From the NCBI GenBank assembly GCA_963978895.1, contig OZ022245.1, positions 673,001-737,000 of the forward strand: DNA of 64,000 nucleotides, read 5' to 3'. Position numbers and translations under genes: made by a program. The notes below the pieces were generated by a model, which saw only the letters and a list, made by a program, of their open reading frames with translations, searched no databases and was not told where the DNA came from. How positions within the stretch are numbered: position 1 is the stretch's first letter; each line of letters opens with the position of its first letter. The DNA comes from Erpobdella octoculata. Taxonomy: Eukaryota > Annelida > Clitellata > Hirudinida > Erpobdellidae. Positions 49,057 through 60,899 of this stretch are shown one piece after another.

Positions 49057-50647
49057 AGTAATAGAGATGTATATATTTATCTGTGATATCACTATCGTCA
49101 CTAATTACGAGTCTTTTTCTATTATTTATTTTTTTTTCATTAATTTTGCATTCAAAGATAAAAAAAAATGAAACAATGAGCAACACAGCATAATATTCCT
49201 TCATTCATGCTGACCGTCGCTAACCTTGCATACCATCTGGGGAAGCGTGAAATTTCTGCCCTTGAGCCAGACCACCAGGCCACCATGGTAAAACAGGGCC
49301 ATAATAAAAACAACTTGTATTGCTTGTATTTCAGCACTTGTAAAGTTTATCATATTAATTAATATATATGATACACCGATTATAAATTTATAAATAAAAA
49401 TCATAGTACTACTATTTCGATGAATTTTTCAGATGGTTCATATTGCTGTCATCTCCTACGCGGGATTTCTTTTCAGACGCTGGCGATCTCTCAAACTGGT
49501 AGCCGATGACCGCATTGCATAATTATACCGTTAAGACGGCCATTTTGCCGATCCGTCGGTAAACACGTGTCCTCGGAGGTCACGCGGAAATCTCCCCGTC
49601 GTGACACGACCCGTGTCAGTCGGTCCGGTATCGCATGTCACTCCCTGCTATCCATGCGACTGTTGTCTTCCTGCACGTCGAGATGACGATTATCGGCGGG
49701 TTGGTTGGAGTGGATTTGAATATTTTATGTTCTTTTCATTATGGTTGGGTTGATTTTAGAACGGAAACAGTTTTTTTGTTCATAAAGAACGAAGATAATA
49801 AATACATACTTTAATGAACATGATGAATACGAACAGGGAATCTGATAAATTAATATAAATAGGCCTATATATTAATAAGAATTAACTGGAAACTACAATA
49901 AAAAAATTAATTATGTATAAGAAAAATTATTAATTTCTAATTAAATATGTTTAATAATTTTATTAAAAAGGTAATGTAATTTATTCATTTTCTCAATTAA
50001 TTCTCAATAATCGTTTGATTTTATTGATAGCAAACAGTGCGATGAATGCTCATCCATCCGATGCGTGTTCTTCTTTAACTCGGTCCTAATTGTCCAATAA
50101 ATTTCTTTCCTAGCTGAAATGCCCCCCGGGCCGGTCAAAAGGTCATGGCTATAGCGGAGAGCGAATCGAATTTCAGAATAATGGGTCATGTCAGTCCAGT
50201 TTAACCAATCAATGCCCATGTGTTTCATGTAGGCGTAGGTATATATTTGTCAACATTTGTGAAGATCAGTGATGCTGCTTGAAAATTGAATAAAAACAAG
50301 TATATTTGCAATATCAGAATTTAATCTTTTTCCGTTCAAAAATAAAAATAAAAATTATCATTTATTATGAGTTAATTTTTTAATAGTTATGTCGAATTGC
50401 CGTGCCCTGCAACTTCAATTTGAAGTGGCGCCAGTTTGGCGGTTTGGATAGGTGAGGCAAGGCATCCATAAGGCATTGCACTGGGAATAACTAAAAGACA
50501 GCAAGGATTGCTGTTTTTAAACTTTCTTCAACAGGACTTGTATCATTTTAGCTTCAAAACCTCTACGATTTTATCGCGTGAAACATAATGCATATCGTCA
50601 TAAAACAATTTAATAATTTACAAATAATAATAATATACAATAATAAT

Positions 50648-52706
50648 TCAAAATTGGTGGTGATGACGGTGGTGGTGGTGATGTTCTGTCGGGTATCTTT
50701 CTGTGTCCTGTCCCAGTTTTTTCTGTTTTGTACGTCGGTTTTGAAACCAGACCTTGACCTGAGTTTGACATGAAAATATTTCAATCAAGCATCATTTCAA
50801 TGAAGCATATTTTCAATCAAGAATCATTTCAATCAAGAATCATTTCAATCAAGAATCATTTCAATCAAGCATCATTTCAATCAAGCATCATTTCAATCAA
50901 GAATCATTTCAATCAAGAATCATTTAAATTAAGAATCATTTCAATCAAGAATCATTTCAATCAAGCATCATTTCAATCAAGAATCATTTCAATCAAGAAT
51001 CATTTCAATCAAATTTTAATCTTCTCAAACCTCATTATAAACGTCTATATCTTTATCATGAAATTTTCTTTTAAAAAAATACGTATAATACCAGAGTAAA
51101 AATAAATGTTATGACCTCTATCGTAGTACACAAGTTCATCTGACCTTTCCCCAACTTATTTTTATTGAGCCCATCCAGCCCAAAGAAACCATTGAAGCCG
51201 GGGAGACCTTTATACCTCCTGGTGGGAGGGGTGCACCACTAGTAATCAAACCCGTAAAAGCATAAACCATTTAGTTGACAGTCTTTTAAAGTATCACTAA
51301 ATTAATTTTAAATGTAGGAGCCTAATAAATGGCTGCCTCTGGATGTTCTGTGAAACGAGCCCACAAGTGAGTAAAGTTGGATAAGTGATTCCTGGCCTAG
51401 GGCGGCCTAGGCCTAGAGGTCTAAGGATTAGGACCACGTTGAACAAGTTAAACTTTACTTTTATTTTAGTGTTGTTAGTAGTTTATTTAACCTGAGTTTC
51501 ACTAAGTCCCAGCTTTCCTGCAAGTTCTTTCCGCCTCTCTCCGACGACGTAATGTCGATTATTGAAGGTTTTCTCCAAGAGGTTCATCTGGAAAGTGGAA
51601 AAGGCTGTCCTCAGACGTTTCAACTTCTGCCTGCCGCTCTCCATGGTGGATCGCGCTGGTTCAGTTGACGGAGGTGGAAAGGAGATAAAATGGTGTCGAT
51701 GGTTCCTGACTGCTTCGGTGTTGTCTGGGACAGAAAAAAGTATTTTAATAATCTATTGTCTACTTAACGTATCTAAATCGCAGATAAGAATTCGTACTGC
51801 TATTTGGTGAGGTGTGAAGACATGCGCATTCGTTCGGAAGAGGCCGGATAGGGATTGGGCGACAAATGCCAGCCGTCTCGTATCGGTGCAAAACTGGTTC
51901 TCTGCCAAGTTCCAAGCCCTTACTGGACAGGGAATCGTTTGTTGCGGTGAATTGGCGCCGATAAATCGGGCCGATGGTCGGATGTGGAAATGAACCTGAA
52001 TTTGATTGCGAAATTTATATTATAAGAATATTTATTAAAACTAAAAATACAATTTTGTTCAACTAATAAAACAGGCTTAATTCATCACTTAACCAAGCTA
52101 TGAACACATTGTGTAAAATGGACAACTAAAGGTATACATCTACAGCACACGATTTATACGGTACTTATACCATGCCATAACGCTTCTAAAAAATTTCATC
52201 CATAAAAATAAACCTGCTATCGGGAGCTCTTTTCTTAACGGATTATTCAGACATCTGCTTGGAGACTGCGAACGGTCAATCTCCAGTAGTGAAAAGTTTT
52301 TAGAGTTTTGGAAATCAAATAGATGTGAGGAGAGAGACGATGACGCATTCATGCCCCGGTCAGTACCGATACAAGATGGTGGTGATGGGCGGCCGAGTAC
52401 CCCCGTAAACGGCTCTAGTTTGACGGGTCCCACGTTACCCTTAGAAATCGAAAAAACACTTGCTGAATTGTAAACGATCTTGTCTTCTGCTTGCCAGCGC
52501 TTATTAGAAGAATTCTTAGATGAATTCTGTTCATCTTTTTGCAACTCGTGTGAAAGAATTTTCGCTATCGAAAAATCCGTCTGCGATTTTTCCACTGGAA
52601 CTGGAGTGACTCCAAGACGAGGTTGACGACTGGAAGACCAAACTGACGTTCCATCTTCATCTTTAAATGACTCATATCGGTCGGTCATCATCTGTTGGTT
52701 GATCAT
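50648..52706 (-). CDS. Homeobox transcription factor, EMX/VAX-like (ANTP/NK-linked)
   Basis: Four exons give 302 aa in phase: 52214-52706 (ATG, with an in-frame TAA two codons upstream), 51924-51995, 51492-51724, 50648-50758 (stop TGA). The homeodomain occupies about 223-282: RLRTAFSTFQMNLLEKTF, RHYVVGERRKELAGKLG, LSETQVKVWFQNRRTKQKK, with invariant W48, F49, N51 and R53 and with Gln50. An intron falls exactly between homeodomain residues 44 and 45, a common position in this class. HYVVG...RK.LAG.L resembles EMX, whereas RRTKQKK resembles VAX, so the family is not settled. FSIAKIL (45-51) looks like an Eh1 Groucho-binding motif, implying repression. The protein ends in a His-rich tail soon after the homeodomain. 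It acts in the nucleus, probably in developmental patterning. Confidence 0.9.
50770..51010. repeat. 16-bp minisatellite in homeobox intron
   Basis: About fourteen copies of ATCATTTCAATCAAGA with AGC/AGA variation. It begins about 12 bp from the acceptor of the last exon. Confidence 0.96.
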
Positions 52707-54545
52707 TCGTTATAGGTATATCATCCCATCCAAGTATAACCTTCGTAGGTAGTCATTACAGATCCTCTAAACATATTAACCTACTTATTAACCCAATAAA
52801 TTCTGAAATATCATATCTATCCGGCTGTTATTTGTATATTGATGATAACTTCCTCACTGCTTTCATCCGTTTGATTAATACACAATAAGCGTAAATGATA
52901 ATCACTTGTAAGCTGTAAATTGTTAAACTGCATGAGCAATCTTATTAGCACTAATTAGACAATGCCGCTAGTTGGATAAATAGGCGGAGTTTAAAACTTA
53001 ATTAATTCATCAAAGAACCTTAATTAAGCACTGCGACCAATGGTGTCTCTTTTTACGGTTTAATTGACATTTATTACGGACTAATTGCACCCTAGCTAAA
53101 AGCTAATATATAAGTTTGTGCCAGGCATGTGGAAGCGATTAGGTAGGTTCAACTTCGACGGGAGAGGTCAGTTTGTCAGCTCTGTCAGGTTATTCCAAAG
53201 ACGTTGACAGGTTAAGAAGAAGTAAATCGTGTACCTATGAAAAGCTTTTGGTGGCTTCTCAGCGGGTCGGGCCGCAATCGCACTACCTTTTACTACCTAC
53301 AACCGGACTGACCCGAATCCTAAAAATAAATCAGCCGCACTGGTTTCGCGCCATATTGACACTAAATAGAACGCTATAGCAGGCGTCTAAATAATCTTCT
53401 TAGACAGTACCTACCAGACGTTAATAAAAAAAAATTGTCGAAGTGATTCATCAAAATTGACATTAATTTTAAAGAATGTCGAAGGGCTCTTAGTAAATCC
53501 ACAACTTTTGGCAACAACCGCTTTACTGTCCGAGGTTGTCTTTCAGCTTAACATTGCTGTTTGCTGGCATAAGTCGTTAACAAAAGCACAGACTTCCAAT
53601 CTCATGCCTATGGTAGTTGAAATGGTGCTGACAAGAGCAGATTGATTTCTACGAGCTTACCCAATGATGGTCTCTGTGGTTAAATCCAGCTTTGGCGTTC
53701 ACTGAGTGACCTATGACACGTGGCGGGCTGTCCTTTCACCAACTAAAGTTCATTTTAACGACGTTAGGGGGGTCAGACACCTCAGGTGCAATACCCCGTC
53801 AGCTTTTTAGGTTTATTCGCCTGTTTCTTAGATTTTAAACTTTCTCCCTCGTGGCTAACCCTTTCACGTATTTCTCAATTTTGCGGTCTAACCATTTTAT
53901 TTATTTATTTTCTATTAGGGCACCACTTTGTGCCGATACACCTCAGCAGCACCGAAAACAACCCGTGGATACGGGACCACACCTGCAAGCCACCCGCACG
54001 TGTATCCAAGACGTGCCGAAGGAAAGGCCGAGTTTTAACGACGTTAGGGGGTCAGATACCCCAGGTGCGATCCCCTTGAAAAACCCCTTGAAGAAACCAC
54101 GCTCGTCCAAGGCAGAATAATATCGAAATAATCACAGCGAAAACGAAACAAGAGAATTTTTGAGAAGACCAAAAAGATCAACTCCACGATAACCTAACAA
54201 CAAGATCGAACAATTCGACTTATTTATATAATTATTATAATTACAACATCGATAGTAATAATAATAATAATAATGTGACGGAAACAGTTGGTTGAATGGA
54301 TAATACCTACAAACAGTTGACAATACCAGACAGTCATTGATTAGCAGAAGAAAGACATCAAAGACATCAAGGACTTCAAGGACTTCATTTCAGGCTTGGT
54401 CGTAGGAATGAGCAGAGTGACTTGAATCCAGTGTTTCCCAGACTTATTTTCCAATGGAAAAACACCACCATCATCATCATCATCGCCATCTCAATCGTCA
54501 TCATCATCACCATCATCATCACCACCACCATCATCATCACGATCA
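52707..54545. other. Intergenic, upstream of the homeobox gene
   Basis: It should contain the homeobox promoter and the 3' end of the SLC25A32-like gene. A direct repeat of about 45 bp occurs at 53752-53796 and 54033-54075. A CAT triplet tract lies at 54462-54548, next to the SLC25A32-like stop codon. Confidence 0.5.
53752..54075. repeat. Pair of 45-bp direct repeats 280 bp apart
   Basis: Both copies share TTTTAACGACGTTAGGGG, GTCAGA and CAGGTGC, with a few substitutions and a one-base length difference. Function and origin are unknown. Confidence 0.75.
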
Positions 54546-57500
54546 TCATGTGTGCATGGGCCTCAAGTACTCGACGAGGTGCTCGTACACAACGAAAGTG
54601 ATGCAGCATGCGGGCGTGACCTTGATGACCGCAGGTACCATGCCCTTGAAGAAGCCTCGCCAGCCCTCGTGTCTATAGAAAGTTTAAATCATAATAATAT
54701 TAAATAATTAATTATTCAGATATGTGCTTATTAATCAATTAATTATTCAAATATGTGCTTATTAATTAATTAATTATTCAAATAGGTTCTTATTAATTAA
54801 TTAATTAATTATGACCAACCAATTACTTAAAAATAATCGAACAAAAAAATAATAATAAAATAAATAAATAGTCTATGAAATAAGAACCAACTGATTAATT
54901 AGTAATAATAAATGTGTTAAATATAATCAATCAATCAATTAAAAAATTATTTTTTATTAAATTAAACCAATTTCCCTTAGAAGTAACACAAGATGTACAA
55001 CGTGAAAAGAGTACAACGTAGGTAAGCACACATGACACGCTACTACTCACCTGTAAGTTTCCTTGACGACGTGAACGACTCCGTCGTACTTCCTGTGCTG
55101 GTCCTGCAGCCTGGAGCGGACCACCTGGTAAGGATAAGTGGCCGATGCCGCGAAGATCTTCGAGAGGGCAGCAAACATCAGGTACTCAAAAGTGCCCTGC
55201 AGTAAAAAAGAAGTTGTACTAATCCGTACGATTTTATTTCCGCAAAATATTCTTTAAATAAGCATAAAATCGGTAACTGAGATAAAAATAAGCACTTTTT
55301 TATATAATGAATAATAATAAAATTAAGATAAGCCTAATAAGCAATCATAACATATGAGACATCATTTCTTTCATTGAATAGACAACACAGACAGTTTTAT
55401 ATGGGACATCTAGCCAAATAGAAAATGATTGAAATATTAATATTTTAAGGGGGAAGGGAGAGAATGCTCATCCCCTGTCGTGTGCGTTCCGGGCATTCTT
55501 GCCTCTCGGCTTTCTTTCTTTAGTTTTGCAACTGATCAATTTAATTGGCTTGCTTTCATCACAGATATCAGCAAGGCTTCATCCATAGCAACAACAACGA
55601 GGATGTTGATGATGCTAACAACCATATGACAACCATTGTGATAATAACAATAGGTGGCTATGGTGGCAAAGCGGTTAAGCATTCGCCTATCGCCTTGTAG
55701 GTCGGCGGTTCGAATCTCACCGGAGTCACCATCGTAGCTCCCTTAAGTAAGGACTTTACACGCATTGCTCAGGTTGAGTGTCTCGCGGGGTTGACCAACT
55801 CCTTTCACTAACGTTAAAAATAAATAAAAAATAATAATTTAGATAAAGCTATTACTATAATTATAATTATAGGTCAGCCAACCAGTTTTGAATTGTGAGG
55901 CTGTTCGTAGAAAGAATTGTAAACTTTTTTGAGTTCCTCGTAGGCCATGAACTGAAGGGCACCGTGGGAGACCCCTATCACTCCGGGAACAAACCCCTGT
56001 AAGTGGAAACAAAATGAAATAATATTACAATTAAATTGAACCTCAATGAGCATAATGACTTTCTCATTCTCTGTCAGATTTTACGTGAATATAAAATTGC
56101 TCTAAAATCATACAACAAATTCTTTAAATTTTAAAGCATCAAAATCTTTCAGATAAAGCTATATAACAATCTTCTCAACACAAAACCGCAAAAATTCAAA
56201 CAGCTGTACACACACACACACACACAAAACAAAACAATAGAGCTGTTGTCCTAGATGAAACAAAATAATGGCCAATAATGGGTTACATAGAACAAATAAG
56301 TACTCTGTATAGGCCAACAACTCCTTCACTTTGGTAGATTTTTCTGAGACAGTCAACCATACCCCGATAGTGGCTGGAATCAGATCTGGCAAACTGCTTC
56401 TTACCCGGCAGCATCTGCTCGTACTGGAGGCACAGTCGCGTCTTTGCCACCCAGATGGGATTCGTAAGGATGAGGGTGAAAACACCTGTATATTAAATTC
56501 ATATAGTTAATATTTGTACGGCACATTCCTCAATCGATCGTTAACCTTCCATGTATGTATGTATGTATGTATGTATGTATGTATGTATGTATGTATGTAT
56601 GTATGTGTGTGTATGTATGTATGTATGTATGTATGTATGTATGTATGTATGTATGTATGTATGTATGTATGTATGTATGCATGTATGTATACAGGAACAG
56701 TTGTACTTAAGAGGTAATTTTGAAATGTAATGCAATGCGAATAAATTTAAACACACAACAACCACATTCGTAGAAAGACAAGTTTTCTATACCATCTCTA
56801 CACCAAAAAACAAACACTATAATTAAAACTTTATAGATTTAAAAAACAATAAAGCTATTTAACCATAAAAATATTAGTATACACAACTAATTATTAAAGC
56901 ATTGTTTAATTTTATGTTTTTCTACAATGCTTTTATCTACTCGTCGTCTCTGTTTGTCTTTCTGTTTCTCTGTCTGTTTCAAATCTTGCAATCAATTTTT
57001 GAGTCACTTCCTGATGATAGATTTTTTTCAAATTTTGCATACATGCTCAAAATAGAAGACAATGCAATATTCAATTATTAGTTTTACAATAAGTCAATTA
57101 ATTTAGTTAATTTTAATTAATTTCATTTTTATATGGGAAGAAATATAATAATTTATATTCGTGACTAGCAGAACATTTATAAAATAAAAGAGTAATATAA
57201 GAAAAAATTGATTGCAAAATCTGTGTTTTAATTACATATAAAAGCCTTGGGTTTTAAAAATTCGTTTTTAATTTACTTGTTTAGAATATCACAATAATTC
57301 TCTAAAAAATGGTTGCATAAAAGAGATATAAAATGCAATCAGAACAATAAAAAGTACTCAGAATCCCAAACACAGAAACACTGAAGTAACGTAAAAGCGT
57401 GGAACTCACCCGACTGCGCCGCAATCCACATGTGGACGTGAGCATCCAGCATCGTGCTTCGTTCTCCTTTCTGTCTTTGTAATTTAAGCGTGTTGTATCT

Positions 57501-59159
57501 GTTTTTACGGAAAAACATGTTGATATACATGAACTATTCAGAAATGATGGATAAACCTCGCTGCATAGCAATACAGTTTTCTTTTCACCAGATGAAAGAG
57601 TTATGTTTATAAACATTAGATGATGTACAACGATGGATGAAAATAACATATTTTTGATCTAGTCTGCCGAAAACAAATTGACTCACGCAAAAAAGAACAA
57701 GCCCCATGAAGACCCAGCACCCATCACGTTAGGCACTGCCCCTTGGTACAGACCCCTGATTCCAGCTTTTCTGACAATCGACATCGCAGCATCTACCATG
57801 CCAGAGTACTGAGGTCGTACTACCCCCATCTGGGATTTGCCTTCATTGACTAGATATTTTAATGAAGTTGAATTATAAACCGTAGTTTTTATCAATATAT
57901 TACAGTTAAATATCAAACAAAACTAGTTCCATAGATACTAAATAAAAATAGTTCCATAAATACAAAATAGTTCCATAAATACAAAATAGCTCCATAAATA
58001 CAAAATAGTTCCATAAATACAAAATAGTTCCATAAATACAAAATAGTTCCATAAATACAAAATAGTTCCATAAATACAAAATAGTTTCATAAATACAAAA
58101 TAGTTCCATAAATACAAAATAGTTCCATAAATACAAAATCGTCCCATAAATACCAAATAGTTCCATAAATACAAAATAGTTCCAAAATACAAAATAGTTC
58201 CATAAATACAAAATAGTTCCATAAATACAAAATAGTTCCAAAATACAAAATAGTTCCATAAATACAAAATCGTTCCATAAATACAAAATCGTTCCATAAA
58301 TACAAAATAGTTCCAAAATACAAAATAGTTCCATAAATACAAAATAGTTCCATACCACAAAATAAAAACTATTCCATCTATATATATAAAAATGAATGTT
58401 TGTATTTATGTTAATGTCCTTTATGCATTGCTACACCATTCATCCGATCGTAATGAAATTTTCACACAACCTTGAGAGTCAATGAAAATCAAAACTAAAA
58501 AAAAATTTTTGAAATCCGTCACAAAATGAGCGGAGCGGAGCGGGTGAGCGAGCGGGAACTATATATATATGTATGTGCGTATGTATGTGTGTATGTATGT
58601 ATGTGTATGTGCATGTATGTGTGTCTGTGTGTGTGTTTATGTATGTACTAGCGGAGATACCCGGCGTTGCCCGGGTTTTTTTAGAGGTTTTTCTAATGTT
58701 TGTCTCTTTCTCTCCCGTTTCCTTTCCCACCTGCTTTCCCACTCCCGTTCGCTTTCCCGTTTTCGGTCGTTTTCCCGCTCCCGGTCGCTTTCCCGCTCCC
58801 GGTCGCTTTCCCGCTCCCGGTCGCTTTCCCGCTCCCAGTCGCTTTACCACTCCCGGTCGCTTTCCCGCTCACGTTTGCTCTCCCATTCCCGCTCACGCTT
58901 GCTTTTCCGTTCCCGCTCGCTGTCCGTTCCGGGTCGCTTTCCCGTTTCTATAATAGACAAACGAACCCACAAACATTCATCTATATATATAAAAATGAAT
59001 GTTTGTATATATATTAATGTCCTTTAGGCATTGCTACACCATTCATCCGATCGTAATGAAATTTTCACACAACCTTGAGAGTCAAGGGGAAAGTCAAATA
59101 AAAAAAAAAATTTGAAATCCGTCACAAAATGAGCGGAGCGGAGCGGGTGAGCGAGCGGG

Positions 59160-59239
<80 letters not shown>

Positions 59240-60899
59240 GCGTATGTATGTGTGTATGTATGTATGTATGTATGTGTATGTGCATGTATGTGTGTCTGTG
59301 TGTGTGTTTATGTATGTACTAGCGGAGATACCCGGCGTTGCCGGGGTTTTTTTTAGAGGTTTTTCTAATGTTTGTCTCTTTCTTTCCCGTTTCCTTTCCC
59401 ACCTGCTTTCCCACTCCTGTTCGCTTTCCCGTTTTCGGTCGTTTTCCCGCTGCCGGTCGCTTTCCCGCTACCCGGTCGCTTTCCCGCTCCCGGTCGCTTT
59501 CCCGCTCCCGGTCGCTTTCCCGCTCCCGGTCGCTTTCCCGCTCCCGGTCGTTTTCCAGTTCCAGGTCGCTGTCCCGTTCCCGCTCACGTTTGCTTTCCCA
59601 TTCCCGCTCGCTGTCCGTTCCGGGTCGCTTTCCCGTTTCTATAATAGACAAACTAACCCACAAACATTCATTTATATATATAGTCTTAGCAAATCTATTT
59701 TACGTTTTATAGGCTAACAGAAGTTTTGAAAGAATGGAAAAGAGAAAATGAGCGTGAACGGGAACGGGAACGGGAGAGCAACCGTGACCGGGAATGGGAG
59801 AGCAAGCATGACCGGGAACGGGAAAGCAAGCGTGAGCGGGAACGGGAAAGCGACCGGGAACGGGAAAGCGACTGGGAACAGGAAAGCGACCGGGAACGGG
59901 AAAGCGACCGGGAACGGGAAAGCGACCGGGAACGCGGAAAGCGACCGGGAACGCGGAAAGCGACTGGAATCGGGAACGCGGAAAGCGACCGGGAATGCGG
60001 AAAGCGACTGGAATCGGGAGAGCAAGCTTGGAAGGAAACGCGAGCAAGAGAGAAAATCGATAACAAAACTTCTGAGCGGGAAAGCGACCGGGAGCTGGAA
60101 AACGACCGAGAGCGGAAAAGCGACCGGGAACGCGACGAAAACGGGAAAGTGGAGAAGGAAACGGGAGCGAGAGAGACAAACATTAGAAAAACCTCTAAAA
60201 ACCCCGGGCAACGCCGGGTAACCCCGCTAGTACCAAATAAAAATAGTTTTAACCAAATAAAAACTAACCCATAAAAACAAAGTTTTTATTATAAATCCTT
60301 TATATACGATCCTAGATTTCCGGTACTAATTCCTTTTACAGCCCAGAGCCAAATTCAAAAATTAAAAATCCGTTAAAATTTGGTGTTTTTTGAAAAACTT
60401 AATTATACAATTTCCGATCAAACTGAAATTTTGATAGATTCAATTGTCTCGCAGCCCAAGTCGATGTACCAAATTTCAGCTCGATCGGATAACGGGAAGT
60501 GAGTTAATTTTGAGACTCAAAGTTTGTGACCGACAGGAAGACAGACAGACAGACGGGAAGACAATCGAAAATAATATAAAGGATTTAAAAATAGTTCCAA
60601 TTCCAAACCAATTAAAAATATTTCCATATCAGTCGTGTACCTTGGCGCTTTAAAAATTGAATTTTTTTTATTTAAATAATAGTAACATCACCTTGAAGTC
60701 TGATCTTAATCAGATCGAGAGGGTGAAGAGCCATGGTGGAAACAACACCGCCGGTCACACCTGCCACCAGATGCTCCCACTTAAACTGCGATACGAAAGG
60801 CTTGACTCTGTCCATCACGGACGGGATCGAACGGATTGGTGTCAAATCGAGAGCTGCGGAGGTGCCGGAAGCTTCGAGAGTCGGCAGCGTTGAGCTCAT
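54546..60899 (-). CDS. SLC25A32: Mitochondrial carrier, folate/FAD-transporter type
   Basis: Seven exons join in phase to 342 aa: 60692-60899 (ATG), 57687-57849, 57410-57498, 56304-56485, 55883-55996, 55051-55196, 54546-54672 (stop TGA). Three carrier repeats are visible through PLDLIKIR (60-67), PIWVAKTR and PYQVVRSR; the third is the non-canonical variant also found in human SLC25A32. Other matches: [77 protein letters not shown] and RGFFKGMVP...[16 protein letters not shown]25A32 sits in the mitochondrial inner membrane and imports folate and/or FAD. Exon 5 is taken to the GTTGGC donor at 55882 because this restores the length of the human loop; an earlier donor would also keep phase. Intron 1 holds a minisatellite and a Helitron. 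Confidence 0.94.
55651..55810 (+). repeat. tRNA-derived SINE
   Basis: TGGCAAAGCGGTTAAG (A-box region) and GGTTCGAATCT (B box) stand about 30 bp apart, followed by a body with CACCATCGTAGCTCCCTTAA. A related copy lies at 19225-19450 on the opposite strand. It is in an SLC25A32-like intron. Confidence 0.72.
56553..56689. repeat. (ATGT)n microsatellite
   Basis: About 135 bp of tetranucleotide with one GTGTG interruption, in the intron next to exon 56304-56485. Confidence 0.98.
56938..57283 (-). repeat. Unclassified dispersed repeat, copy B
   Basis: Reverse complement of 15679-16156 without its internal duplication and TA tract. An inverted pair, TTGCAATCAATTTTTG near 57000 and AAAAATTGATTGCAA near 57210, sits inside it. 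Confidence 0.75.
57920..58376. repeat. 19-bp minisatellite
   Basis: More than 20 copies of TTCCATAAATACAAAATAG with shorter variants lacking AT. The array resumes in degenerate form at 60231 beyond the Helitron. Confidence 0.97.
58377..60230 (+). mobile_element. Composite Helitron (1.85 kb)
   Basis: The left end TCTATATATATAAAAATG fits the 5' TC rule; the right end is a GC-rich hairpin CCCGGGCAACGCCGGG followed by TAACCCCGCTAG, fitting the 3' CTRR rule. The insertion lies between A (58376) and T (60231), as Helitrons require. Inside, a unit of 600-700 bp is duplicated (58377-58979 and 58980-about 59690); each unit joins a plus-oriented 5' end to a minus-oriented 3' end (CTAG at 58648 and 59319). 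No Rep/helicase frame is present, so it is non-autonomous. Confidence 0.82.
58730..60140. repeat. 18-bp arrays (CGGGAACGGGAAAGCGAC) inside the Helitron
   Basis: Three arrays: 58730-58930 and 59400-59620 read as CGCTTTCCCGCTCCCGGT, and 59750-60140 reads in the opposite orientation. The resulting Arg/Glu/Ser-rich frames are repeat translations. Confidence 0.9.
60440..60575 (+). repeat. Dispersed-repeat core with GACAGACAGAC tail
   Basis: Contains AATTTCAGCTCGATCGGATA, GGGAAGTGAGTTAATTTTG and CGACAGGAAGACAGACAGAC, aligning in order with segments at 8336-8480 (minus), 16065-16155 (plus) and 56940-57030 (minus). Confidence 0.6.

Noticed and set aside
57906..58360. Frames rich in [15 protein letters not shown]
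   Set aside because: Translations of the 19-bp minisatellite in intron 1 of the carrier gene.
58479..60274. Arg/Glu/Ser-rich and [13 protein letters not shown] frames
   Set aside because: Translations of the Helitron-internal 18-bp arrays.
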